DNA of 7,099 bases from Bifidobacterium sp. (GTDB lineage: Bacteria > Actinomycetota > Actinomycetes > Actinomycetales > Bifidobacteriaceae), in NCBI GenBank assembly GCA_022739095.1, contig JAIJEI010000099.1, positions 1-7,099 on the forward strand. The letters are read 5' to 3'. The number at the start of each line of letters is the position of its first letter. The first letter of the stretch is position 1. A program made the position numbers and the translations under genes. This document shows, piece after piece, positions 1 to 7,099 of this stretch. The notes under the pieces are model-generated. The model saw only the letters and a program-made list of their open reading frames with translations. It did not search any database and was not told the DNA's origin.

Positions 1-52
1 AGGCTTAGAGAAAGCTGAGCATCGCGGCCGCCGGTGTCCGGTTCGATTCGTA

Positions 53-80
53 GGGAGGCCAAAATAGTATGGCCGCATGA
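53..80 (+). promoter_or_regulatory. Shine-Dalgarno and 3-codon mini-ORF overlapping the xth start
   Basis: GGGAGG at 53-58 lies 10 nt before an ATG at 69, which opens a frame Met-Ala-Ala-stop (69-80). Its TGA overlaps the xth ATG at 77 as ATGA, the usual arrangement for translational coupling. The xth start itself is 18 nt from the same Shine-Dalgarno, too far for optimal direct initiation. The sequence facts are direct; a role in termination-reinitiation is inference. Confidence 0.45.
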
Positions 81-937
81 CCATCACCATTACCACGTCA
101 AACGTCAACGGCATTCGCGCAGCCAAGCGCAAAGGCATCGAGGATTGGGCCGGCAAGCATGCACCGGATGTCTGGTGCATGCAGGAGGTTCGTGCACCTC
201 AGGACGATGTTGATTCTATTTTTGATGAATTTGGTTTCGAATATGCCACTGTCGGCAAAATCGACGCGCCGGCCGATCTCCATACCATGAACGAGATCTG
301 CAGGGTGAAAGGCCGCGCGGGAGTCGGTCTGCTCACTGACTTGGAAGTGCTTGACAAGCGATATGGCCTGCCGGGTCTGAGCGAGGATGTGGATTCGGGA
401 CGTTGGATCGAAACCGATGTCAAGACACCTGAAGGCTATGCGATCACCGTGGCATCCGTGTATGTGCATGCCGGCAACACTGACGATCCAACCAAAATGG
501 AACAGAAGTATCGTTTTCTGGACACTATGCTGGCCCGCATGGGCGCGCTTCGTGATGAAGCCGCACATGGCGGCAAGCAGGCTGTATTATGCGGCGATTT
601 CAACATCGCGCACACGCCGCTCGATATCAAGAACGCCAAGGCCAATGAGAAGCACGCCGGATTCCTGCCCGAAGAACGTGCCTACGTGGACAAGTGGCTG
701 GATGAATACGAGTTCGTGGATGTGATGCGTTCGTTGGCGGGCGATATTCAGGGACCGTACACCTGGTGGAGCCAGCGCGGGCGCGCCTTCGACAACAATG
801 TCGGCTGGAGAATCGACTACCAGTTCGCAACACCCGAGTTGGCGGAGACCGCACGCGGATTCGTCATCGACAAGGCTCCCACATATGACAAACGCTGGTC
901 CGATCACGCCCCACTCACGATCACATACGAGGTATGA
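77..937 (+). CDS. xth: Exonuclease III family AP endonuclease
   Basis: This 286-residue cytoplasmic base-excision repair enzyme should cut DNA 5' of abasic sites and remove 3' blocking groups; the family also has 3'-5' exonuclease activity on duplex DNA. Expected catalytic positions are all visible: Asn9 in SNVNGIRA, Glu37 in MQEVRAP, Tyr129 in SVYVHAG, Asp174 and Asn176 in GDFNIAHTPLDI, Asp247 in GWRIDYQF, and Asp277-His278 in SDHAPL. It is slightly longer than the E. coli enzyme (268 residues), partly from extra sequence around residues 60-80. The start is fixed by an in-frame TAG at 65-67; ATG at 77 is the first start after it and gives the expected N-terminus. Its GGGAGG Shine-Dalgarno (53-58) is 18 nt away, unusually far, with a short ATG frame between. 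It stands alone on this strand and converges on the transporter operon. Family assignment is secure; exo versus endo preference is not readable. Confidence 0.96.
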   Translation: MTITITTSNVNGIRAAKRKGIEDWAGKHAPDVWCMQEVRAPQDDVDSIFDEFGFEYATVGKIDAPADLHTMNEICRVKGRAGVGLLTDLEVLDKRYGLPGLSEDVDSGRWIETDVKTPEGYAITVASVYVHAGNTDDPTKMEQKYRFLDTMLARMGALRDEAAHGGKQAVLCGDFNIAHTPLDIKNAKANEKHAGFLPEERAYVDKWLDEYEFVDVMRSLAGDIQGPYTWWSQRGRAFDNNVGWRIDYQFATPELAETARGFVIDKAPTYDKRWSDHAPLTITYEV

Positions 938-944
938 CGTATTC

Positions 945-991
945 CGTGGGACAACATCCGAAAATCGATGATTTTCGCGGGTCGTCCCACG
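945..991. repeat. GTGGGAC foldback unit 1
   Basis: CGTGGGAC (945-952) pairs perfectly with GTCCCACG (984-991). Inside, CGAAAATC (959-966) pairs with GATTTTCG (970-977) around a 3-nt GAT loop. The segments between can mostly pair with a mismatch and bulges, giving one long imperfect hairpin. It starts 7 nt after the xth stop codon. No T-tract follows on either strand, so it is not a textbook intrinsic terminator, although it could protect or end the xth transcript. Confidence 0.8.
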
Positions 992-1058
992 CCCCATAGC
1001 ATGAGTAATTATCGACCACACTAAGAATGGCGTAATTCCGGGCTTCGTAAAAAACCTA

Positions 1059-1108
1059 TTGTGGGACAACACTCATGTCTATCGATTGATGTTGATGTTG
1101 TCCCACAA
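1059..1108. repeat. GTGGGAC foldback unit 2
   Basis: TTGTGGGACAACA (1059-1071) and TGTTGTCCCACAA (1096-1108) form a perfect 13-bp inverted repeat around a 24-nt centre that contains ATCGAT. The GTGGGAC-to-GTCCCAC core spans 1061-1106 (46 bp), nearly the length of units 1 and 3, but its interior is quite different. It has the longest uninterrupted stem of the three. Confidence 0.8.
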
Positions 1109-1110
1109 TT

Positions 1111-1157
1111 TGTGGGACAACATCGGGAAAACACCGATTTTTGCCTTTCGTCCCACG
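1111..1157. repeat. GTGGGAC foldback unit 3
   Basis: GTGGGAC (1112-1118) pairs with GTCCCAC (1150-1156), and inside ATCGG (1122-1126) pairs with CCGAT (1134-1138). The left end GTGGGACAACATC is identical to that of unit 1, and the GTGGGAC-to-GTCCCAC core has the same 45-bp length. It begins 2 nt after unit 2 ends. This points to a common origin or a common binding partner. Confidence 0.75.
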
Positions 1158-1187
1158 CGAACCATCACGCAAACCTGCACATACGAA

Positions 1188-1223
1188 TATTGGGGTCTTT
1201 CCACGGATGGAAAGACCCCAATA
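1188..1223 (-). terminator. Perfect 16-bp hairpin after oppDF, probable 3' end of the opp operon
   Basis: TATTGGGGTCTTTCCA (1188-1203) and TGGAAAGACCCCAATA (1208-1223) are exact reverse complements with a 4-nt loop. The hairpin begins 22 nt past the oppDF stop codon. In the operon's direction it is followed by TTCGTATG rather than a T-run, so it is atypical. It could end transcription, stabilise the mRNA 3' end, or act from both strands in this convergent gap. Structure is certain, function probable. Confidence 0.65.
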
Positions 1224-1245
1224 CTATGCGCTCAAACGCAGATTA

Positions 1246-3255
<2,010 letters not shown>

Positions 3256-3260
3256 AATGT

Positions 3261-3266
3261 TTCTCC
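3261..3266 (-). promoter_or_regulatory. Ribosome binding site deciding the oppDF start
   Basis: On the minus strand GGAGAA lies at 3266-3261, with GGAG 7 nt before the ATG at 3255 and inside the 22-nt gap after the oppC stop. It supports MTDNTNAK as the true N-terminus over the ATG 66 nt upstream within oppC. Confidence 0.75.
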
Positions 3267-3277
3267 ACTCCCCTCGC

Positions 3278-4282
3278 TCAGGCCGTACGGCTCTTCGGAT
3301 CGAGGGCATCCTTGACGGCATCGCCCATCATGATGAACGCAAGCACGGTGATGGCCAGTGCGGCGGACGGGTAGAACAGCACCAGCGGATCGGTCTGCAG
3401 GTTGGTCTGTGCGTTGGAGATATCGCCGCCCCAGCTCACTGTGGTGGTCGGCAGACCGACGCCCAGGAAGCTCAGTGTGGCTTCGGCCACGATGTAGGAG
3501 GCCAGCGAGGTGGTGGCGATCACGATGATCGGGGCCAAGGAGTTCGGCAGGATGTGGCGGAACAGGTTCCTGGCAGGCGTAGAGCCGAGGGCCGTGGAGG
3601 CGGTGTTGAATTCGAGGTTCTTCGATTCCAGCACGGCGCTTCGGGCGATACGGCATACGCCGACCCAGCCGAAGAGCGTCAACACCAGCACGATCTTCCA
3701 GATGGACTTGGAGGTCTTGAACATCTGAAGCACCACGATGGCGCCAAGCAGCATAGGCAGTGCGAAGAAGATGTCGGTGATACGGCTCAGCACCGCGTCG
3801 ATCCAGCCGCCGAAGAAGCCGGCGACGGCACCGATCAGGGTACCGACGATCACGACCAGCAGCGTGGAGAGCACGCCGACGGACAGTGAGGTGCGGGTGC
3901 CGTAGACCACGCGGGTGTACACGTCGCAGCCCTGCAGGTCGAAGCCGAAGGGGTGACCGGCGGTGGAGGGGCTCAGGGAGTTGCCCAGATCGCAAGCGTT
4001 CGGGTCCTGCTTGGTGAACAGGCCCGGTGCGATGGCCACGACGATGATGAAGATGATCAGCAGGCCGGAGATGATGAACAGCGGGTTGCGGCGCAAGGTT
4101 CGCCATGCGTCGGCCCACATGCTGGTGGCCGGAGCGGATTCGTCGACGGAATCGATGTCCTGCAGCGGGGTCTCCTCGATGGGAGCCACGTAGCGGTCTT
4201 GACCAGGCAGGGTTTCCATAAAGTATTCGGTTCCCGGTTCGCCGGTCTGGTTGAGTTCGTTCTCAGTGGTTTCGTTTGCCAT
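3278..4282 (-). CDS. oppC: Peptide ABC importer permease, OppC type
   Basis: This 334-residue inner-membrane subunit should pair with OppB to form the translocation path. A hydrophilic, acidic N-terminal stretch of about 60 residues precedes the first membrane helix (about 67-88), as in the OppC N-terminal domain but somewhat long. Further hydrophobic segments lie near 133-157, 171-187, 195-212, 250-272 and 302-321. The cytoplasmic coupling loop that docks on the ATPase is at about 227-250 (ALGSTPARNLFRHILPNSLA); the usual Glu-Ala-Ala of this motif reads Ala-Ser-Thr here, while the invariant Gly233 and the ILPN end are kept. The C-terminus, DALDPKSRTA, is typical. The start at 4282 is supported by GGGAGGAG 9 nt upstream. 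It begins 20 nt after the oppB stop and is followed 22 nt later by oppDF, so the three are cotranscribed. Exact substrate range cannot be read. Confidence 0.94.
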   Translation of the reverse strand: MANETTENELNQTGEPGTEYFMETLPGQDRYVAPIEETPLQDIDSVDESAPATSMWADAWRTLRRNPLFIISGLLIIFIIVVAIAPGLFTKQDPNACDLGNSLSPSTAGHPFGFDLQGCDVYTRVVYGTRTSLSVGVLSTLLVVIVGTLIGAVAGFFGGWIDAVLSRITDIFFALPMLLGAIVVLQMFKTSKSIWKIVLVLTLFGWVGVCRIARSAVLESKNLEFNTASTALGSTPARNLFRHILPNSLAPIIVIATTSLASYIVAEATLSFLGVGLPTTTVSWGGDISNAQTNLQTDPLVLFYPSAALAITVLAFIMMGDAVKDALDPKSRTA

Positions 4283-4291
4283 TATCGCTCA

Positions 4292-4299
4292 CTCCTCCC
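4292..4299 (-). promoter_or_regulatory. Ribosome binding site of oppC
   Basis: GGGAGGAG on the minus strand (4299-4292) lies 9 nt before the oppC ATG and begins just 3 nt after the oppB stop codon. It supports the long hydrophilic N-terminus of OppC over the internal Met22. Confidence 0.7.
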
Positions 4300-4302
4300 G
4301 GC

Positions 4303-5229
4303 TCACGCGTAACGGATACGCGGATCGAGGGCCGCGTACAGCAGGTCGACGACGAGGTTGCACACCACGAAAATCAGCATGAGCAACGTGACGATGGACA
4401 CCACCAGGTTCGCCTCGCCCTTCAGAATGGACTGGTAGGTGAGGAAGCCGATGCCGTGGATGTTGAAGATCTGTTCGGTGATCATGGCACCGCCCATCAG
4501 TGCGCCGATGTCCTGACCGAGGTAAGTGACGACTGGAATCAGGGAGTTGCGCAGCACGTGGCGCAGCATGACCTGACCGTTCGACATACCTTTGGCACGT
4601 GCGGTGCGCACATAATCCTCGGCGATGTTGGAGGAGATTTCGGAGCGGGTCAGTCGGATGATATAGGCCATCGACACCGAACCGAGCACCATGGCCGGCA
4701 TAAGCAGGTCAAGGAAGCCGGGGTCGGAGCCTGCCGTCACTGGCAGAATCGCCCACTGGATACCGAAGACGTACTGCATGACGAAGCCGGTGACGAAAGT
4801 AGGCACGGAAATAAGCAGCAGGGAGACAATCAGGATGACGGTGTCGTACCACTTGCCCTTCTTGAGGCCCGAGACGATGCCGAACACCACACCGAAGATA
4901 GCCTCGAACACGAACGCCATCAGACCAAGCCTGATGGTGACCGGGAAGGCGCGGGTGATTTCGTCGAGAACAGGCTGGCCAGCGAAGGTATCGCCGAAGT
5001 TCAAGGTCAGTGCATTCTTCAGGTAGATGAAGTACTGAACGATGAACGGCTGATCAAGATGGTATTCTGCGCGGATCTGGGCTGCGACGGCCTCATTGAT
5101 GGGCTTATCTCCGAACATGGCCTTGACAGGGTCACCCGGCAGGGCGAAGACAAGGGCATAGACCAGAAGTGTCGTACCGAGAACCACGGGGATCATCTGC
5201 AGAATGCGTCGCAGAAGATACTTACCCAT
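4303..5229 (-). CDS. oppB: Peptide ABC importer permease, OppB type
   Basis: This 308-residue inner-membrane permease matches the DppB/OppB family along its whole length. It opens with MGKYLLRRILQMIPVVLGTT, the usual N-terminal helix (about 10-30), followed by the LPGDP motif (30-34), an extracytoplasmic segment to about 98, and helices near 99-121, 132-154, 172-192, 230-250 and 274-297. The coupling loop at 205-230 (DYVRTARAKGMSNGQVMLRH) has the conserved Gly214; a more usual Pro in the terminal Leu-Pro pair is Arg here (VLRNSL). It ends ALDPRIRYA, a normal family terminus. The start is secure: AAGGAG lies 7 nt upstream. It is the first gene of the oppB-oppC-oppDF unit and is separated from oppA by a strong terminator and a dyad-rich leader. 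Confidence 0.95.
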   Translation of the reverse strand: MGKYLLRRILQMIPVVLGTTLLVYALVFALPGDPVKAMFGDKPINEAVAAQIRAEYHLDQPFIVQYFIYLKNALTLNFGDTFAGQPVLDEITRAFPVTIRLGLMAFVFEAIFGVVFGIVSGLKKGKWYDTVILIVSLLLISVPTFVTGFVMQYVFGIQWAILPVTAGSDPGFLDLLMPAMVLGSVSMAYIIRLTRSEISSNIAEDYVRTARAKGMSNGQVMLRHVLRNSLIPVVTYLGQDIGALMGGAMITEQIFNIHGIGFLTYQSILKGEANLVVSIVTLLMLIFVVCNLVVDLLYAALDPRIRYA

Positions 5230-5236
5230 ACGGTTG

Positions 5237-5242
5237 CTCCTT
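5237..5242 (-). promoter_or_regulatory. Ribosome binding site of oppB
   Basis: AAGGAG on the minus strand lies 7 nt before the oppB ATG. It is 10 nt downstream of the GC-rich inverted repeat at 5253-5288, so a protein or fold acting there could influence ribosome access. Confidence 0.75.
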
Positions 5243-5252
5243 ATTTCCTAGA

Positions 5253-5288
5253 CCGGCCGGAGATGGCATGGCAAGCCCTCCCGGCCGG
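5253..5288 (-). repeat. GC-rich inverted repeat in the oppB leader
   Basis: CCGGCCGGAG (5253-5262) is complementary to CTCCCGGCCGG (5278-5288) with one bulged base, leaving a 15-nt loop. Each CCGGCCGG is itself a palindrome. The hairpin would lie in the oppB mRNA leader just upstream of the Shine-Dalgarno. No T-run follows, so it is not an intrinsic terminator. Whether it regulates anything is unknown. Confidence 0.55.
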
Positions 5289-5310
5289 TAAATACTCCGA
5301 CAGTTTACCG
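5286..5310 (-). repeat. CGGTAAA/TTTACCG dyad in the oppB leader
   Basis: CGGTAAA (5286-5292) and TTTACCG (5304-5310) form a 7-bp inverted repeat with an 11-nt spacer. It shares 3 nt with the neighbouring GC-rich arm at 5278-5288, so the two stems cannot both form fully. It could be an operator or an alternative RNA fold; neither is demonstrated. Confidence 0.4.
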
Positions 5311-5337
5311 CATGCCCGGACTCTGGTATGTAAATTT

Positions 5338-5386
5338 GCGTTAACGCGGGATATGGTACTAGGCAATGTGCATGGATGCGTCCATG
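5338..5386. promoter_or_regulatory. Possible operator/promoter area upstream of oppBCDF
   Basis: Two further dyads occur here: the perfect palindrome GCGTTAACGC (5338-5347) and CATGGA-TGCG-TCCATG (5371-5386). They lie between the oppA terminator and the other leader dyads, where an internal promoter for oppBCDF would be expected. I looked for -35/-10 pairs on the minus strand and found none convincing, so this is only a candidate region. Confidence 0.25.
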
Positions 5387-5420
5387 ATTGCGGTCGGATA
5401 GTGGGCACCTCCGCACATAC

Positions 5421-5456
5421 AAAAAAGGGCGAGGATCTTGCGATCCTCGCCCTTTT
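5421..5456 (-). terminator. oppA: Intrinsic terminator after oppA
   Basis: AAAAGGGCGAGGATC (5423-5437) and GATCCTCGCCCTTTT (5442-5456) form a perfect 15-bp stem. On the minus strand the loop reads GCAA, a stable GNRA-type tetraloop, and the stem runs into six Ts (5426-5421). This is a textbook Rho-independent terminator, 38 nt past the oppA stop codon. It should reduce or block transcription from oppA into oppB. Confidence 0.92.
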
Positions 5457-5482
5457 GCCGGACTACCTAACGGTATCCGTTC

Positions 5483-5499
5483 AGTGAGTCAGACTCACT
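5483..5499. repeat. Near-continuous palindrome over the oppA stop codon
   Basis: AGTGAGTC (5483-5490) and GACTCACT (5492-5499) are perfect reverse complements around a single central A. The dyad covers the oppA stop codon (5495-5497). It may be chance, a small extra hairpin before the terminator, or a protein site. Confidence 0.4.
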
Positions 5500-7099
5500 T
5501 CTTGGACATCTCGGTGTAGGTCGGGAGGTTCTGCCAATCGAAGGCGTAGCCGGACTTGATGTTCAGCGAAGCCACACCGGAGGCGTTGGAGTAGTACAGC
5601 GGGATGGCCGGAAGGTCGTTGAGGAGGATTTCCTCAGCCTGCTGGTACAGCTTGTTGGCGTCGTCGGTGCTGGAAGCGGCAGCGGCCTGCTTGCACAGGT
5701 CGTCGAAGGCCGGGTTCTTGTAGTCACCATCGTTGGAGCCGTTGCCGTCAGCAGCAGCGGTGGAGTACAGCTGCCACAGGTAGTTCTCAGCGGACGGGTA
5801 ATCAGGCTGCCAACCAGTACGGAAGGCACCCTTCATCTGACGGTCGGAAATGGCGTTACGGAACTCCTGGAAGGTCGGAATCGGGTTGGCGGCCGCGTCG
5901 ATGCCCAGGTTGTTCTTGAGCTGGTTCACGACAGCATCGTAGATCGGCTTGGCACCACCATCGGCGTTGTAGGAGAAGGTGAGCTGGCCGTCGTACTTGG
6001 AGATGGCGTCAGCCTTGGCCCACAGTTCCTTGGCCTTGGAGGCGTTGAACTTCAGGTTGTCGGCACCCTTGAGGGAGTCGGAGTAGCCCGGGGTCTTCGG
6101 GGAGGTGAACTCGGTGGCGGCGGTGGCGTTGCCGTTGAGCACCTTGTCGATGAGCTGGTCACGGTTGATGGCCATGGAGATGGCCTGACGACGCAGCTGG
6201 CCTTCCTCGTCGTTCTTGAAGTGGTCAAGGGAGGACGGAATGGTGAAGGTCTGGATGACGGAGCCGGCCTCGGAGTAAGCCTGGACCTTCTTGTCGGTCT
6301 TGAAGGTCTTGGTGAAGGCGGCCGGGACGGAATCCATCACGTCGAGGTTGCCGGCCTGAATGTCACGGTAAGCGGCGGAGTCGTCGGTGTAGACCTTGAA
6401 GGTCACGCCGTCGTTCTTGGGCTGCTCGTTACCCTTATAGCCAGGGTTCTTGACGAGGTCGATTTCCTTGTTGTGGTCCCACTTGGAGAACTTGTACGGA
6501 CCGTTGCCCACAGGAGCCTCGCCGAAGGCCTTCGGATCCTTGTAGAAGGACTCGGGAAGCGGGGCGAAGGCCAGGTAGCCGACCTTGATCGGGAACACGG
6601 AGTCGGACTGGTTCATCTCGACGGTGAAGGTGGTGTCGTCCACGACCTTGAGGCCGGAGAGCTGCTCGTCACCCTTCAGACCATCCTTCTGCAGGTCGTC
6701 GTAACCCTTGATGGTGGAGAAGAAGGTGGAGCACTTCTGGGCGTTCTTGGCGTTGGCCACGTAGGACCAGGCCTTGGTGAAGGACTCGGCGGTCACCGGG
6801 GTGCCGTCGGTGAACTTCCAGCCGGACTTCAGCTTGATGGTGTACTGGGTGGCGTCAGCGTTCGAGGTGATGGACTCGGCTACTTCGTTGGAAGCCTTGC
6901 CGTCCTTGTCGAAGGAGACCAGACGGGAGAACAGCAGGTCGCCCGGCTTGCCGCCGCCGGTTTCGTTGGTGTTGCCCGGGATCAGCGGGTTCTGCGGTTC
7001 GGAGTTGTACGCAGTGATGATGTTGGAGCCAGCGGTGTTACCGGAGGCAGCGTTGCTGTTGGAGCCGCCGCAGGCGCTCAGCAGCATGGCCACGGAGCA
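5495..7099 (-). CDS. oppA: Oligopeptide-binding lipoprotein of the ABC importer (N-terminus cut by window edge)
   Basis: This is an extracellular, membrane-anchored substrate-binding protein of the SBP_bac_5 (OppA/DppA) family that delivers peptides to OppB/OppC. The visible 534 residues begin CSVAMLLSACGG: the end of a lipoprotein signal peptide with lipobox Leu-Ser-Ala-Cys, acylated Cys at visible residue 10. The frame stays open to the window end, so the true start lies outside and the GTG at 7093 is not the start. After a Ser/Asn/Gly-rich linker come family motifs: GDLLFSRLVSFD, LKSGWKFTDGTPVTAESF, VGNGPYKFSKWD (about 197-208), a SMAINRDQLIDKVL segment (about 308-321) and a late ILLNDLPAIPLYY. 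The mature part has only two other cysteines, visible residues 123 and 469, which could form a disulfide. The gene ends at TGA 5495-5497 and is followed by a strong terminator. Peptide specificity cannot be read from sequence. Confidence 0.93.
   Translation of the reverse strand, partial: CSVAMLLSACGGSNSNAASGNTAGSNIITAYNSEPQNPLIPGNTNETGGGKPGDLLFSRLVSFDKDGKASNEVAESITSNADATQYTIKLKSGWKFTDGTPVTAESFTKAWSYVANAKNAQKCSTFFSTIKGYDDLQKDGLKGDEQLSGLKVVDDTTFTVEMNQSDSVFPIKVGYLAFAPLPESFYKDPKAFGEAPVGNGPYKFSKWDHNKEIDLVKNPGYKGNEQPKNDGVTFKVYTDDSAAYRDIQAGNLDVMDSVPAAFTKTFKTDKKVQAYSEAGSVIQTFTIPSSLDHFKNDEEGQLRRQAISMAINRDQLIDKVLNGNATAATEFTSPKTPGYSDSLKGADNLKFNASKAKELWAKADAISKYDGQLTFSYNADGGAKPIYDAVVNQLKNNLGIDAAANPIPTFQEFRNAISDRQMKGAFRTGWQPDYPSAENYLWQLYSTAAADGNGSNDGDYKNPAFDDLCKQAAAASSTDDANKLYQQAEEILLNDLPAIPLYYSNASGVASLNIKSGYAFDWQNLPTYTEMSKK

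Larger units (their letters stand above)
938..1245. other. Convergent intergenic region, no gene
   Basis: This 308-nt gap separates the stop codons of xth (plus) and oppDF (minus). Reading frames entering it from the left show no family-like sequence and run antisense into oppDF, so I call no gene. It holds three GTGGGAC foldbacks (945-991, 1059-1108, 1111-1157) and a perfect hairpin (1188-1223). The spacer 992-1058 is AT-richer than the flanking genes, but I see no convincing promoter or further repeat there. Confidence 0.8.

Noticed and set aside
36..56. A GGTTCGATTC motif resembling a tRNA T-loop near the left edge
   Set aside because: The flanking bases do not form a 5-bp T-stem, and no acceptor, D or anticodon arm precedes it.
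3256..3321. Longer oppDF start 22 codons upstream
   Set aside because: It would overlap oppC and add an Arg-rich stretch unlike the family, while ATG 3255 has a well-placed GGAG.
5222..5422. A 66-codon minus-strand frame between oppA and oppB
   Set aside because: Its ATG lies in the T-run of the oppA terminator, it has no sensible ribosome site, and it overlaps the oppB start. No family resemblance.
4276..5487. A 403-codon plus-strand frame over oppB and its leader
   Set aside because: Antisense shadow of oppB with a His/Asp/Gln-rich composition; it also runs through the oppA terminator, and no domain is recognisable.
7091..7093. GTG at 7093 as the oppA start
   Set aside because: It falls inside the hydrophobic core of the signal peptide, two residues before the visible MLLSAC. 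The frame remains open to the window edge, so the real start is outside.

Overview
The window looks like a chromosomal segment of a GC-rich Gram-positive actinobacterium. A Bifidobacterium close to B. longum is my best guess, from protein style, codon use and the fused OppD/OppF ATPase. This is recognition, not a database result. It contains five protein genes in two converging blocks.

Left block, plus strand: one complete gene for an exonuclease III family AP endonuclease (77-937). A three-codon reading frame sits between its Shine-Dalgarno sequence and its start codon.

Convergent gap (938-1245): there is no credible gene here, but it is dense in dyads. Three foldback units of almost identical length (45-46 bp) share GTGGGAC...GTCCCAC ends. 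They are followed by a perfect 16-bp hairpin just past the end of the transporter operon.

Right block, minus strand, transcribed from right to left: an oligopeptide/dipeptide-type ABC importer. The order is the substrate-binding lipoprotein (oppA, its N-terminus cut by the window edge), a strong intrinsic terminator, a dyad-rich leader of about 190 nt, then permease oppB, permease oppC and a single fused double ATPase (oppDF). The last three genes are 20 and 22 nt apart, each with a good Shine-Dalgarno sequence, so they form one transcription unit. OppA would capture peptide outside the membrane, OppB/OppC form the channel, and the two nucleotide-binding halves of OppDF power transport. The terminator after oppA suggests the binding protein is made in excess over the membrane machinery, or that oppBCDF has its own promoter.

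I see no mobile element, CRISPR array, tRNA or rRNA, and no clear new multi-gene system. The signals least explained by ordinary annotation are the GTGGGAC foldback family, the roughly 100-residue insertion in the first ATPase domain of OppDF, the mini reading frame before the exonuclease gene, and the overlapping dyads in the oppB leader.
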